64,000 nt of DNA from Glandiceps talaboti (lineage: Eukaryota > Hemichordata > Enteropneusta > Spengelidae): the NCBI RefSeq assembly GCF_964340395.1, contig NC_135566.1:2000001-2064000 (forward strand). Reading direction: 5' to 3'. The stretch's first letter is position 1; every line of letters starts with the position of its first letter. Both the position numbers and the translations under genes were made by a program. The notes beneath the pieces were generated by a model. It saw only the letters and a list, made by a program, of their open reading frames with translations, ran no database searches and had not been told where the DNA came from. Positions 1 to 12,400 of the stretch are shown piece after piece.

Positions 1-1556
1 GAGAGTGCTGAAATTGCTTTGAACTCTGTCATTGAGAGCGCTGAAATTGCTTTGAACTCTATCATTGAGAGTGCTGAAATTGCTTTGAACTCTGTCATTG
101 AGAGCGCTGAAATTGCTTTGAACTCTGTCATTGAGAGTGCTGAAATTGCTTTGAACTCTGTCATTGAGAGTGCTGAAATTGCTTTGAACTCTGTCATTGA
201 GAGAGCTGAAATTGCTTTGAACTCTGTCATTGAGAGCGCTGAAATTGCTTTGAACTCTGTCATTGAGAGCGCTGAAATTGCTTTGAACTCTGTCATTGAG
301 AGTGCTGAAATTGCTTTGAACTCTGTCATTGAGAGCGCTGAAATTGCTTTGAACTCTATCATTGAGAGTGCTGAAATTGCTTTGAACTCTGTCATTGAGA
401 GCGCTGAAATTGCTTTGAACTCTATCATTGAGAGCGCGGAAATTGCTTTGAACTCTGTCATTGAGAGTGCTGAAATTGCTTTGAACTCTGTCATTGAGAG
501 CGCTGAAATTGCTTTGAACTCTGTCATTGAGAGCGCTGAAATTGCTTTGAACTCTGTCATTGAGAGCGCTGAAATTGCTTTGAACTCTATCATTGAGAGC
601 GCTGAAATTGCTTTGAACTCTGTCATTGAGACAGCTGAAATTGCTTTGAACTCTATCATTGAGAGCGCTGAAATTGCTTTGAACTCTATCATTGAGAGCG
701 CTGAAATTGCTTTGAACTCTGTCATTGAGACAGCTGAAATTGCTTTGAACTCTGTCATTGAGAGCACTGAAATTGCTTTGAACACTGTCATTGAGAGTGC
801 TGAAATTGCTTTGAACTCTGTCATTGAGAGCGCTGAAATTGCTTTGAACTCTATCATTGAGAGTGCTGAAATTGCTTTGAAACGCCCAGTCATTGAGGGC
901 GCTGAAATTGCTTTGAACTCTGTCATTGAGAGTGCTGAAATTGCTTTGAACTCTGTCATTGAGAGTGCTGAAATTGCTTTGAACTCTGTCATTGAGAGCG
1001 CTGAAATTGCTTTGAAACGCCCAGTCATTGAGGGCGCTGAAATTGCTTTGAACTCTGTCATTGAGAGTGCTGAAATTGCTTTAAACTCTATCATTGAGAG
1101 TGCTGAAATTGCTTTGAACTCTGTCATTGAGAGTGCTGAAATTGCTTTGAACTCTATCATTGAGAGTGCTGAAATTGCTTTGAACTCTGTCATTGAGAGT
1201 GCGGAAATTGCTTTGAACTCTGTCATTGAGAGTGCTGAAATTGCTTTGAACTCTGTCATTGAGAGTGCTGAAATTGCTTTGAACTCTGTCATTGAGAGCG
1301 CTGAAATTGCTTTGAACTCTGTCATTGAGACAGCTGAAATTGCTTTGAACTCTGTCATTGAGAGCACTGAAATTGCTTTGAACACTGTCATTGAGAGTGC
1401 TGAAATTGCTTTGAACTCTGTCATTGAGAGCGCTGATATTGCTTTGAACTCTATCATTGAGAGCGCTGAAATTGCTTTGAACTCTGTCATTGAGAGCGCT
1501 GATATTGCTTTGAACTCTGTCATTGAGAGCGCTGATATTGCTTTGAAATGCCCAGT
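1..1556. repeat. 33-bp minisatellite, about 47 copies
   Basis: The unit contains ATTGCTTTGAACTCTGTCAT and alternates AGT/AGC and GTC/ATC at two positions. A longer block with ACA, AGC-ACT and AAC-ACT variants occurs twice (about 720-800 and 1320-1400), which shows that multi-unit segments were duplicated. The array runs off the left edge. Confidence 0.97.
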
Positions 1557-1599
1557 CATTGACCGCACGGAAATTGTACCCCTCATCCACCATAAATAA
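1..1599 (+). CDS. Possible tandem-repeat protein, partial at left edge (unresolved)
   Basis: One plus frame is open from the first base to a TAA at 1597-1599 and reads as about 47 units of an 11-residue repeat (ALNSVIESAEI). The end diverges to PVIDRTEIVPLIHHK. The unit has hydrophobic residues in a hendecad-like pattern, as in coiled coils. Differences between units in this frame are silent (AGT/AGC, GCT/GCG, TTG/TTA) or conservative (Val/Ile, Glu/Asp, Ser/Thr), and the two variant units near 880 and 1013 differ by exactly one extra codon. Against coding: any 33-bp array keeps its frame, two minus frames of the unit are also stop-free, no start or splice acceptor is visible, and I recognise no family. 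It may be a non-coding minisatellite. Confidence 0.25.
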   Translation, partial: ESAEIALNSVIESAEIALNSIIESAEIALNSVIESAEIALNSVIESAEIALNSVIESAEIALNSVIERAEIALNSVIESAEIALNSVIESAEIALNSVIESAEIALNSVIESAEIALNSIIESAEIALNSVIESAEIALNSIIESAEIALNSVIESAEIALNSVIESAEIALNSVIESAEIALNSVIESAEIALNSIIESAEIALNSVIETAEIALNSIIESAEIALNSIIESAEIALNSVIETAEIALNSVIESTEIALNTVIESAEIALNSVIESAEIALNSIIESAEIALKRPVIEGAEIALNSVIESAEIALNSVIESAEIALNSVIESAEIALKRPVIEGAEIALNSVIESAEIALNSIIESAEIALNSVIESAEIALNSIIESAEIALNSVIESAEIALNSVIESAEIALNSVIESAEIALNSVIESAEIALNSVIETAEIALNSVIESTEIALNTVIESAEIALNSVIESADIALNSIIESAEIALNSVIESADIALNSVIESADIALKCPVIDRTEIVPLIHHK

Positions 1600-2103
1600 T
1601 AGACTTTACAGTCAGAACAGTTCCCTTAATTTATATGTTCTGTACATTACTTTATTCACAAGTTTTGTTCTCTTAACACCATTAAATCCATTACAGCAAA
1701 ATTCTGATTTCAACATGTGAAATCTTAAACAACACAAATCATGCAAGATTTCGCTTATAAATAATACAGAATAAAAATTTAACTTATTTTGTATAAACAG
1801 AATGCATTGTTACAAACACATTTCGTGTTGAATATCTACTTAGAAATGTGAAGGTTCTACAATATGTATACTTCCGACTCTCCAATAACCAAAATAACCA
1901 GCTTTCTATTCAACATATTTCACTTCTTCTGGAAATGCAATGAATATATGTGTTCTGTTCATGCACATGCCAATAATAAATTGTTCAGATTCCAAGTGAA
2001 TACTGAGTAGTAGCAACTTGGGTAATTGTGTGAGCAATATGGTCAATGACAAGCTAACTGAGCATGCTCAGATGTAGGACATCAGAGGACTGTGGGATTG
2101 TAT
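1600..2103. other. AT-rich sequence, no gene seen
   Basis: No long reading frame, splice-flanked conserved peptide or repeat was recognised between the 33-bp array and the next tandem repeat. Confidence 0.6.
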
Positions 2104-2370
2104 GTAGTTGTGGTAATACGTACCTAATCTGGGATGATTAGAAGGATGGCCTTCCAGTGTGGGTCTGGGTAGCCAAGACTAGATTATTTGTAGTTGTGGT
2201 AATACCTAATCTGCCGAGATTGGAAGAATATCCCTCCTATAAGGGTTTGGGTATCCAAGACTAGATCATTTGTAGTTGTGGTAATACCTAATCTGCCGTG
2301 ATTGGAAGGTTAGCCCTCATGTGTGAGTCTGGGTAACCAAGACTAGACTAGACTGTTTGTAGTTGTGGTG
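2104..2370. repeat. Tandem repeat of about 82 bp, three copies
   Basis: Three diverged copies each begin near GTAGTTGTGGTAATAC and end with GGGTANCCAAGACTAGA. Confidence 0.85.
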
Positions 2371-3615
2371 TGTAGTAGTCGTTTTGTACTGTCAGTTTAG
2401 AGTCAATAACGACCACTGTGCCACTTTCATGTTTTGTTTTCTACTGCAATAGACTTTTAATTTCAGTTGTATAACTGATGTACCTTTTATGAACACGTAT
2501 TTGAACACAGATCTACTTCAGTGCTGTGCTTACTGGTAGGATATTAATACAATAACACTAATTATAGGATGGGTTCAACTTTGGCAAAATACACACCAGA
2601 GGCATATCATTCCTAGTAAAGTTTGTGAAGGCAACTAAAATATCCTATGTTATAACTGTAATATTATCCAAGTTATATTTCCACTGAAAGTAATCACTAG
2701 TTTGATTTTCATGATGAAAAAACCCATGATTATGAACAAGGTAAAAACATGAATTGCTTGTGAAAAAGAGTGGAAACGTTAGTCATTATTGAAGGCATTT
2801 ATGACAATTACAGATACATGCAGAGCAGACATGAAGCAACATGATATTCAAATGCAGAGATTCATTTCTATGTAAAATTGGACGTGTCGATTACATGCAT
2901 TGAATTATCCCTGTAGTATGGCTATGACGAATCCATTATTCTGATTATTCCATCCTACACTCACAGGCACAATGATGATGTATTGGTGTTTCACTCATGA
3001 GACGCAATTTTTTTTTTTTACACACACACATACAGACAACTTCAAATGCAACCAAAACAATATAGTTGCCACACACGGTAGAAGTAGACACGTTACCATG
3101 TTGATTATCAGTTGGTCGAGTAAAAAATTGAAGCCATTAAAATCATGTCCATGTGTAAAGTTTTCTGCAGAAACCTGTTTCTACTTCACTGTAAAAAAAT
3201 AGCAATGCTTTATCACTTTTCTATGTGACTGGGTAAAGGTTCCTGCTGTGTGTGTTGTGTCTCTGTTATTGTTAGTCTGGACTTGAAATGTGTCTATCTT
3301 TGCGTTAAATACATCATATACCATGAGTGAAACACCAAGACTACTTCATATGTCCTGTATATCAACTTTATACACAGGAGTCCTTTCTTTATTTTTACAT
3401 TTCTCATGACCCTGTATCTCTTTTTATCATTAAAAAATTTGACACCACCTATGGCCTGATAAGAAAATTATCACAACAGTCACTGATGGTAAAATGGCGA
3501 CATACATCTGGTTGACAGTTTCTATCATGGAGAGCATATCAAGTGGGAATATGAAGTCCACAAATCATAGATGTAAAGGTGAATGATAACATTTGCAGAT
3601 GTAGCAGACTAAAAG
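2371..3615. other. No gene seen
   Basis: AT-rich non-coding sequence with only short chance reading frames. Confidence 0.5.
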
Positions 3616-3795
3616 TTATGTTCCCCTATATCTCAGTGTTTTTGTTAAGAGCAGTAAGCAGGTAAAATCTACCGAGGTTCCCCAGTAATTTTACCAGGGT
3701 TCCCAAACAAAATTATGAATGTATGGGGAAACTATGCCAGTTTTACCTCTTTCCCCCTTTCTGGTACCAGGGTTACCCAACCTTAGCAAAAACAC
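3616..3795. repeat. Dispersed repeat related to the 61.9-62.3 kb array
   Basis: It contains GTAAAATCTACC, GGTTCCCCAG, TTTACCAGGGTTCCC and CAAACAAAATTATG in the same order as the repeat units in the SUPT6H intron at 61860-62330. It is therefore a member of the same dispersed family, here with one unit. Confidence 0.7.
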
Positions 3796-5734
3796 TGTAT
3801 ATGTTCATACATTCATACATCAGCATGTTTATCACACTAAATATGTAATTATTAATTTATCAGTATCTGAAGTCACAATCATTGGTACAGTCTCATGAAG
3901 TATATATCCTTTTATCAACAAGGAATATGAATGTATTTGTCTAGACCCACACACTTCTCAATCTACAGGAAGAGTTGAAATAATTGGAAATTATGTTTAC
4001 ACTAACACACTTTTGGGGATTAATTCTTAGTAGCAAACACACCTGGCATTATTTTTCTAATGACAGGAAACAAAAACATGAAATCCTTTAAGCTGTGAAC
4101 AAATTGAAAGAGTAATAACACTTTAGGATTAAATCTGCCGCTATCTGATAATATTGCCAATGCAACAGACTAAAACTTATGTTTCCCCATAAATAGTACC
4201 AATTCGAGAAGTTTGCGTGTTCAGTGACATGTTCTTTCAAACCCTTAGAAATTAACTGTGGTGGTGTTATGCTGGACAGGCGATATAGAAGTTGATATAT
4301 ATACATGTATACTAGCATATGGTTTCAAAAAAGGCTAGTTTTCAGACTGTTAACAGAGCATCATCACGTCAGTAAAAATGAGATGCAGAGATACAATTCC
4401 TTTTCTTGTTAACAATTTTGGCAATAATGTCAGCAATTCTCTTTGCCAACTTGATTAGGGAATTTTAAAATGTAGTAGTAATGTTTGAAATGATAAGATA
4501 TGTCTACTACCCCACCCTCCACACACACACACACACACACAAGTGAAAGTGTCAACAGTGCCATTGTAGATGCAAATAAAGACCCCATTGCTTTGCCATA
4601 TTGGCCGCCATATTGAATATCTCAAAACCCTCAAGAATGCATGCAAGAGCTGCATCAATCAGATTCATAATCTATGAGTCTCAATGTTAAAGAATCAATG
4701 AAAAAAACATCCAGTGGATGGTAGTGCACGGTTGGGCAAAAATGGATGTTTGGGTCCCAGACCATAATTCCCAGACCAGTATAAAGCCCCTATCAATGTT
4801 TGCATTTTCAGATCAGCTGGTAATGTATCTTTGTCATATTTGACACATTTATACAATCCAATCCTTATACTGGGCCAGTAATCACTACAAATTCTTCATA
4901 TCTATATCTGTCTACGGTGTTTCCCAAGTTTTAATTAGATTGTGATGTTTCCCTTCCAGGCTAAGTTCTAACAGCAAGCTTTAGTTAGTGAAAACAGGCA
5001 ACAGTTCAGTCCAATGATGAACATTCTCACAAAACAATCAAAGGACAATTCTATTTTGTATTTGGCGAAAAATTGTTTATGAATGTGATTTCACGGTATG
5101 GGTCTGACAGTATATTCACAAGAAAATAATGTTTTTAACATGTTGTTACAAATCCTGGGCCTACCAGTATTAACAAATACTTTAGCAAAGAACATATGTC
5201 ATCACACATGACTAAAATACAACAGAACCCAGTGATGAAGGAACGCCAGTGTAGTGTACGTACTCATGAAACTTGCATTAGTACTTATGGTGTTTCTCTG
5301 TGGCTGTACTCTCACAAACACACATACACCAGAAAACAGCACAAGCAGTTAAAGTTACACTGTATACCCACTCTGGTACTCTTGCATTATGGAGTTCTGT
5401 TATCATTGCATACATTTATCCAAAAGAGCAAATTTTTGTAATAACTAAAAGAGTTAATTTACATGATTAGCTTGGAATGCTTACATGTCATTTGTACACA
5501 AGTATACAATAATTTCTTTGGTATTGCACTGAGTGCAATTATAAATACCATAGACTCATAATACACACACACATACTAATGCAAGTGATCTTTGGTAAAT
5601 ATTTAAGAATAGACAGATGTTCTCAAATAATATCTATCAGGTACCTTTAATGAAATTGTGCTGACTGATCTGAATATGTAAATGACAAGAAAGTTATCAT
5701 CTACTAAATATGCTAAAGTGAACTTATTTTGACC
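3796..5734. other. No gene seen; short CA tract at 4520-4541
   Basis: No conserved peptide was recognised on either strand. Possibly 3' flank of GOSR1, which ends at 7069 on the minus strand. Confidence 0.5.
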
Positions 5735-6095
5735 AGTTACTTACACACCATTATACCATGCATAAGATAAAAATATGGACTATATATTCTGGTTGTTTTA
5801 TGTCACAACAGTGTGCATCTGTGTCATGATAACACACGTCTACATCACTGGTTCAGCTGTGTTCAAAATATGAGTCAAAAAATTCAAAATTGCCATTACT
5901 TTCACCGATTTTTCTTTGATATTACTGGCACTGGTATATTTATGTTATTCTCCAATATTTTTTCTTCATTCAGCCGGAAAATACTCGTGATCGAAGGGTT
6001 GTCTCTATGAGTTGCTAAACAAGTAATGACAAAGGCTCCTTAGGTCACTTGTATGAAGAAAAATATTGAGGAATAACATCTACTTATGTGAGTAG
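5735..6095 (+). mobile_element. Inverted-repeat element, family A copy 1 (MITE-like)
   Basis: Homologous to 8600-8880 and 15790-16155. It carries the motif CCATTACTTTC, then a foldback whose arms are TTCTTCATTCAGC near 5965 and GAAGAAAAATATTGAGGAAT near 6056. It has no coding capacity. The boundaries are approximate. Confidence 0.7.
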
Positions 6096-7034
6096 TGAAT
6101 TATGTGTTGATAGTATGTACCTCCATGTTTTCTATTTTACAACACCCTTCAATCATTCACCGTTTGAAGTCCACTTTCTCATCCCAAGACCCATTATCTA
6201 TATTCTGAGGTATCAATCTGTGTACTTCTAGTCCAAGTGTCAAACTTTCCAACATAACATGTCAGGGTAGATTGACAGGTTGGAATTCTAACCGAAGAGA
6301 AATCAAATGTACATGGTGTGTTTTTTTTCATTTAGGAAACAAACAATGCATTTTATGTTTTTTACAGTTGGATTTCTCTCCTCTGTTATACCAAATTTTT
6401 CCACTTGCCACTTTAATATATAAAGATATGGCTAAAACATGCAGTTTATACTGTTGATCATCTGTACTGTCTTTGTGGCACTTCAAGGTAAATGTCTCTC
6501 TTAAACTCACCAAACACTTCCTGGTATTGTCAAAGACAGAACTATGTAAATTGATATACCTTATATATACATACCACAGTCCTTACATTACAACCCTTAC
6601 TTTAGCTTTGCAACACAAAGTACAGAAATCTTTGGGGTGGGGGCTAATATCAGTGAACATGTACTAAATCCCTATAAACTATGTGCTATTAAATTTATGG
6701 AAATAAAATACCTTTACTCTAGACAAAACTGCTTGTGTAAACAAAAGATAGGATAAATTAGATTTTTTAGGGACAAAATATCAACCTAAACTTCCCTGAA
6801 GCTAATGAAACTTTCAAAAATACAAAAGAATGATCACCAGTACATCTTGTGACAGAGCTGACAACTGTGCAGGTAGACATATTTTAGCCAGTTGAACTCA
6901 ATAATAATCATCTCTACATAATAGATATACTGACAAAATCTGCTAGATTTTATAGCTGCTTCACCAGGAATAAAACATCCTATGTGTTCTCAGATTTACA
7001 ATCTAAGACATGTCCATCGTGGTGCCATGGTCGT
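6096..7034. other. Probable 3'UTR and flank of GOSR1
   Basis: Lies downstream of the GOSR1 stop on the minus strand. No other gene was recognised, and no unambiguous AATAAA was located on the minus strand here. Confidence 0.4.
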
Positions 7035-7061
7035 AGGTCAAGGGTCAAGGGTCAAAGGTCA
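7035..7061 (+). promoter_or_regulatory. Four DR1-spaced AGGTCA-like half-sites
   Basis: AGGTCA, GGGTCA, GGGTCA and AGGTCA occur in a row, each separated by one A. This is the spacing of nuclear-receptor DR1 elements (RXR/HNF4 type). The site begins 8 bp past the GOSR1 stop codon, so it lies in its 3'UTR. Function is inferred; it may be chance or a short repeat. Confidence 0.35.
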
Positions 7062-7068
7062 TATAATC

Positions 7069-7193
7069 TTAATGCAAAGCATACAGGAGAATAAGAATAA
7101 TGCAAACTGCTATGACACTACCAAGAATTATTGAGTCTCTTCTTTTACGCAGGTTTATTCTTTGTACAAGACTGTTGATGATAGGGAAGCGAT
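7069..7193 (-). CDS. GOSR1: GOSR1 coding exon 7 (membrane anchor)
   Basis: Preceded by the acceptor TTTAACAG. Encodes [20 protein letters not shown], then a hydrophobic tail and a TAA at 7071-7069. The first codon (Asn) is split with exon 6. Confidence 0.95.
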
Positions 7194-7410
7194 CTGTTAA
7201 ACAGTTTGTTAAGGAATCCTAAAACAACTCACATACAAAACATCTTATTCTTATGAAGTTTGCAAGTACTCAGATGATGACAGTAGATAAGTGAATAAAT
7301 TTGCTGGAAGTGTCACAGATTTATCATCTACCTATGCTTTATTATGTACACTTTTTACCTCCTGTAAGGGAAGGCTATGTTAAACTTTTGTGTGTATGTG
7401 TGTATGTATG

Positions 7411-7465
<55 letters not shown>

Positions 7466-7534
7466 TATGTATGTATGTATGTATGTATGTATGTATGTGT
7501 GTGTATGTATGTATGTAATGTATGTATGTATGTA

Positions 7535-7565
<31 letters not shown>

Positions 7566-9395
7566 ATGTATGTATGTATGTATGTATGTATGTATGTGTG
7601 TGTATGTATGTATGTATGTATGTATGTATATGCGTGTGTGTTTAACTGAGAATAATGTGTGTGTATGTATGTATGTATGTATGTATGTATGTATGTATGT
7701 ATATGCGTGTGTGTTTAACTGAGAATAATGTGTGTGTGTGTCATACAAACATGTGTTCTTGATATCTGAGAAGTATAAAGTGTTATATAACCATGTATTG
7801 TTGTAGAAAGGATACTGAGTATACTACTCATACCACTTGATATCTTCTTTAATGTAGTCCTCTGTGACATGAGGTTTTCTTTAGCAGCTATTGCAACACT
7901 ACCAATCAAAAGAAAAATCATAAAGAAGTTATTTTGGTAAATTTATTTACATCACAGATTTCTTACCCTTTCATTAGTATAAGGATTTTAGTTAGCTTTT
8001 ATGAGGGTTACTCCTTGAGTGAGGGTGGGTAAGGAGGTTAATAACACAGTGATGTGGTGGATGGGGTGTAAGAGTGAGTAGGGTGTTACTGAGACAATAA
8101 TGTGTGGGGGAGGTGTGTAAGGGTGGGTGAGGGGTTTAGGCAATGATGGGGGGGGGGGGGTTAATGAGGTAACTTGATGATGTGGGGGATGGTTGTACAC
8201 TGCATAATTAGAGTTGTTACAAATTGAAATACAACTGAAAGTCATTCTTACCTTATTGTGTCGTCAGCTAGTCTGTCTGAACTGCAATAGAAAGATGAGA
8301 GTCATTTAGGTTACAGTATCATCAATAATAAATAAGATACTTTTCCTTCTCTAAAAACACACTATAGATTTCTCAAAATCATACTCTGTTACCAAACAAA
8401 CAAACACCCACAATATCAAATATTGATTGAGTACACTATTAGATGGCTTGTAACGCTGATACCCCAAAACACAAATAACACTTTGTTACTGAAATGTCAT
8501 TAACAGTTTCTTTCCAATTTTTTTTCTTCTGATAGTATCAAATGTATATTAGTCTGGAGACTTCGAGTTGACTTTCAAATCTAGCCAATCAAATCAACTA
8601 ATATGTTAGACGACAACAATGTCACGACAACGTGTGTCTATATTATTGTTCTGCTGTGGTCGAAATATGGGTCAAAACGTTCAAAACTGCCATTACTTTC
8701 CCTTTCCCTTGTATAATTATGTTATTCTCAAATATTTTTCTTCATTCAGCTGGAAAATACTCGTGACCGAAAGGTTGTCACTATGAGTTGCTAGACAAGT
8801 AGTGACAAAGACCCCCTAGGTTACTTGTATTTTCCTTGGCTGAACGAAGACAAATATTGGGAATAACATCTAACTACAACTTTACCACAATGTTTAGTTC
8901 AATTTACAATCTTAATCCAATACTGAATTTTGAAAGGTCAACAAAACATCTCCTACCACATATAAACATGTTTGTTCTAATTCACTTTCATCAAAACATT
9001 GTTTCCATGGTAATGAAGCACAATTATTGCTGAATTACTTTGCTTCACACTCTTTTTATTAAAGACACAATTAAGAGTTAATGATTGCTATAGTAATCAT
9101 TTCAGGCTGATAGAAATATGTGATGATTTTTTATGTCGCATATGACTTAGAATTTAGAAGTTGAAAGCTGATTTGGGTTGAATGACATGGTGTATAAGGT
9201 ACATGTACAGTAAAATCACATAAATCTCACATTTCATAGATTGTACAGTGATAACATTTCCTGAACTTTGAAGCAAGTTATTTTTTAATTAATAATTCTC
9301 TGTCATAAAATTTACTATTAATTTTGGGCAAACAATGTCCTTGTTAGTTACACACAAGCACACAGACACACAGACACAGAATCTGCGACAGACAG

Positions 9396-9426
<31 letters not shown>

Positions 9427-12400
9427 ATGTATGTATGTATGTATGTATGTAAGTCTGTATGTATGTATGTATGTATGTATGTATGTATGTATGTATGTAT
9501 GTATGTATGTATGTATGTATGTCTGTCTGTCTGTCTGTATGTATGTCTGTCTGTCTGTGTGTGAGTCTGTTTGTGTCTGAGTCAGACAAACACAAACACA
9601 CACATACACACACTTACTTATCCATTTATCTTTATTAAGCTCTGAGTGATAAGATTAAATGACACATAAAGCAAAATGATATTGTATATTAATTCTATAT
9701 AATTATTAAGAAATAGTGAACTTGTAATTTTCTGACATGGCAATAGCCGACAGCTTTGTAATGCTATGGACATTACTATTACGAGTCAATGTTATCCATT
9801 ACCGCAATAATTTAAATGACAGGCCTTGCCAACCTAATTATAGGTCATGCTATCATCAAACCTTCATTAAGTCATTTATTTCAAAGGCATTGTTTGTCAA
9901 GACTTATAGTGATGGAAACTAATAACCCTATACATGTTTACTAGCCAAACTGAAAATACTAATTATCTTGTAGTCATGGCAATCCGATGTCATCCTTGGA
10001 CTTTTGTTGTGAATTTCTTACCTGTTGTTAAATTACTTCCGTTGAGGCACACAATTCCTAATTAGTCATCACACAGTAATTAATTGTTGTTCACAAGTAA
10101 TGTTGTTTGCTTATTTTACTGGAAAAACCAGAGTGACTACTGAAGTTTCTTACATCTCACAAAAGGATTTTTGCTGCAAATTACATTGAATACAGGCACT
10201 TATAGCACACAATTAGAATTACAAGCAGATAAGATTGATCCCACTATTGATACAAATCAACATCACTTTTGGATGAAAAAGGACAATTCAAATACAGAAC
10301 TGTTTATTTGTGTTCACAGTGAGATAAAACAGTAATATTTCATGTACCTGTATACTATCACTACCTGTATATTGTTTGTGTAATTCATATCAAAAATATG
10401 CCAGATGTAAATGCATTGTGCCATCTAATTTGTAGTCTAGTTCCTAAACAGTATCGGTACGATTTATACCTTCACTAGTCTAGTTCCTATACAGTATCAT
10501 TACCATTTACACCTCCACTCACAGTCTAGTTCCTATACAGTATCGTCACCATTTACACCTCCACTCACTAGTCTAGTTCCTATACAGTATCATTACCATT
10601 TACACCTCCACTCACTAGTCTAGTTCCTATACAGTATCATTACCATTTACACCTCCACTCACATAGTCTAGTTCCTATACAGTATCATTACCATTTACAC
10701 CTCCACTCACAGTCTAGTTCCTATACAGTATCATTACCATTTACACCTCCACTCACATAGTCTAGTTCCTATACAGTATCATTACCATTTACACCTCCAC
10801 TCACTAGTCTAGTTCCTCTACAGTATCATTACCATTTACACATCCACTCACTAGTCTAGTTCCTATACAGTATCGTTACCATTTATACTTTCACTAGTCT
10901 AGTTCCTATACAGTATCATTACGATTTATACCTTCACTAGTCTAGTTCCTATACAGTATCGTTACCATTTACACCTCCACTCACATAGTCTAGTTCCTAT
11001 ACAGCATCGTTACCATTTACACCTCCACTCACTAGTCTAGTTCCTATACAGTATCGTTACCATTTATACTTTCACTAGTCTAGTTCCTAAACAGTATCGG
11101 TACGATTTATACCTTTCCCATGAATATTTGTTTGGACAAGAGGCAATTAAGTATGTTTATCTGTATCTTTCTCATTGGCGTCTCAACTCTTACCTTTCAG
11201 TCACATAAATGACTGGGTTTCTACTTTCTAGTTTATTTATTCAAATCTTAACAATTGAGTATCATGCTTGAAAGAATGCAAGGGTTTTGCACCATCGGAC
11301 AGAGAAATTATCTGCCCTTCTTTAAGATAATATAATATCCTCATGTGTGGTAGCATTAACTGTCACATCTAAAAAGGGCAATCACACATATCGAGGAACT
11401 AGTTTATTTAAAAAATATGTACTCCTGTCATGAAATTTCATGACATCATTCTAAAATGAAAATCATTTTTTAATAAAAATGAGGTATAATCATATACAAC
11501 AAGATTAAACCTGCACTAGCTATAATTAGGGTATTAAGTTTTCAATCAGACAATCGACAATATATTCAATAAATATTCTTAAAATACCCTTAATAAGACA
11601 TTGTACATGTCACTTAGAGGTCTATGTTATCTCTAAGTAGTATAGTAATAAGTTGAAATTGTGATTTATTGGTGTGCTGATTTTTGGGTGCGGACCAAAA
11701 AATCAATTTGATTAGATATATTGCATCATACTATATGTACATAGCAGCTATACAAATATGTTTACTCACAGATGATTCTATACTGTACAGTGTACAATAT
11801 AACAATTAAGTCATTATATCTTACAAAACGGTTTTTAAAAAACTATTCCAGTTACAGCAAATACAGCTTTAACACAATAACTTAATTGCATACAAAATGT
11901 GTGTTATACATGATTGCAATAAGACTGACTTACTTTCGTATGTGTTCATTTTCTTTGAGATAAAGATCTGTTCTTCTATTTAGGCCTGAGGAACTTTTGT
12001 AAGTGTCAATCTCTCGTCTAACAGACCCAAGTAAGTCTTCTCTTTCTTTGTACTTGGTGATATTGGCTTTAGTTTTGTGAAATTCATGAGTGTTATCTTG
12101 TAGAATATCTCTGTGTCTTTGTAGAGTGTGAATCAATGCAGCGCTGGGAGCCGATAAGGCCATACAACTTGTGTAGTCTGCCATTTTGTCATTCACTGCT
12201 GTCAACTAAATCATGTATGAAGGAGAAATGATAGTGTATCATTAGAAAATTTCAAAGTTCTTGTAAAATATTGTATTATTTGGTGTAGATCAGTGTGGCA
12301 ATGAGATGTCGATAGTTTAGCCTTTTGTCTTTCATCACTGAGAGGTTACAATATTGTATTATTTGGTGTAGATCAGTGTGGCAATGACATGTCGATAGTT

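Noticed and set aside
7301-7748. Long Cys/Val/Tyr or His/Thr reading frames over GT and GTAT tracts (also at 9335, 18059, 19305, 46658, 48936, 51861, 54201)
   Set aside because: They are translations of microsatellites with no unique flanking protein sequence.
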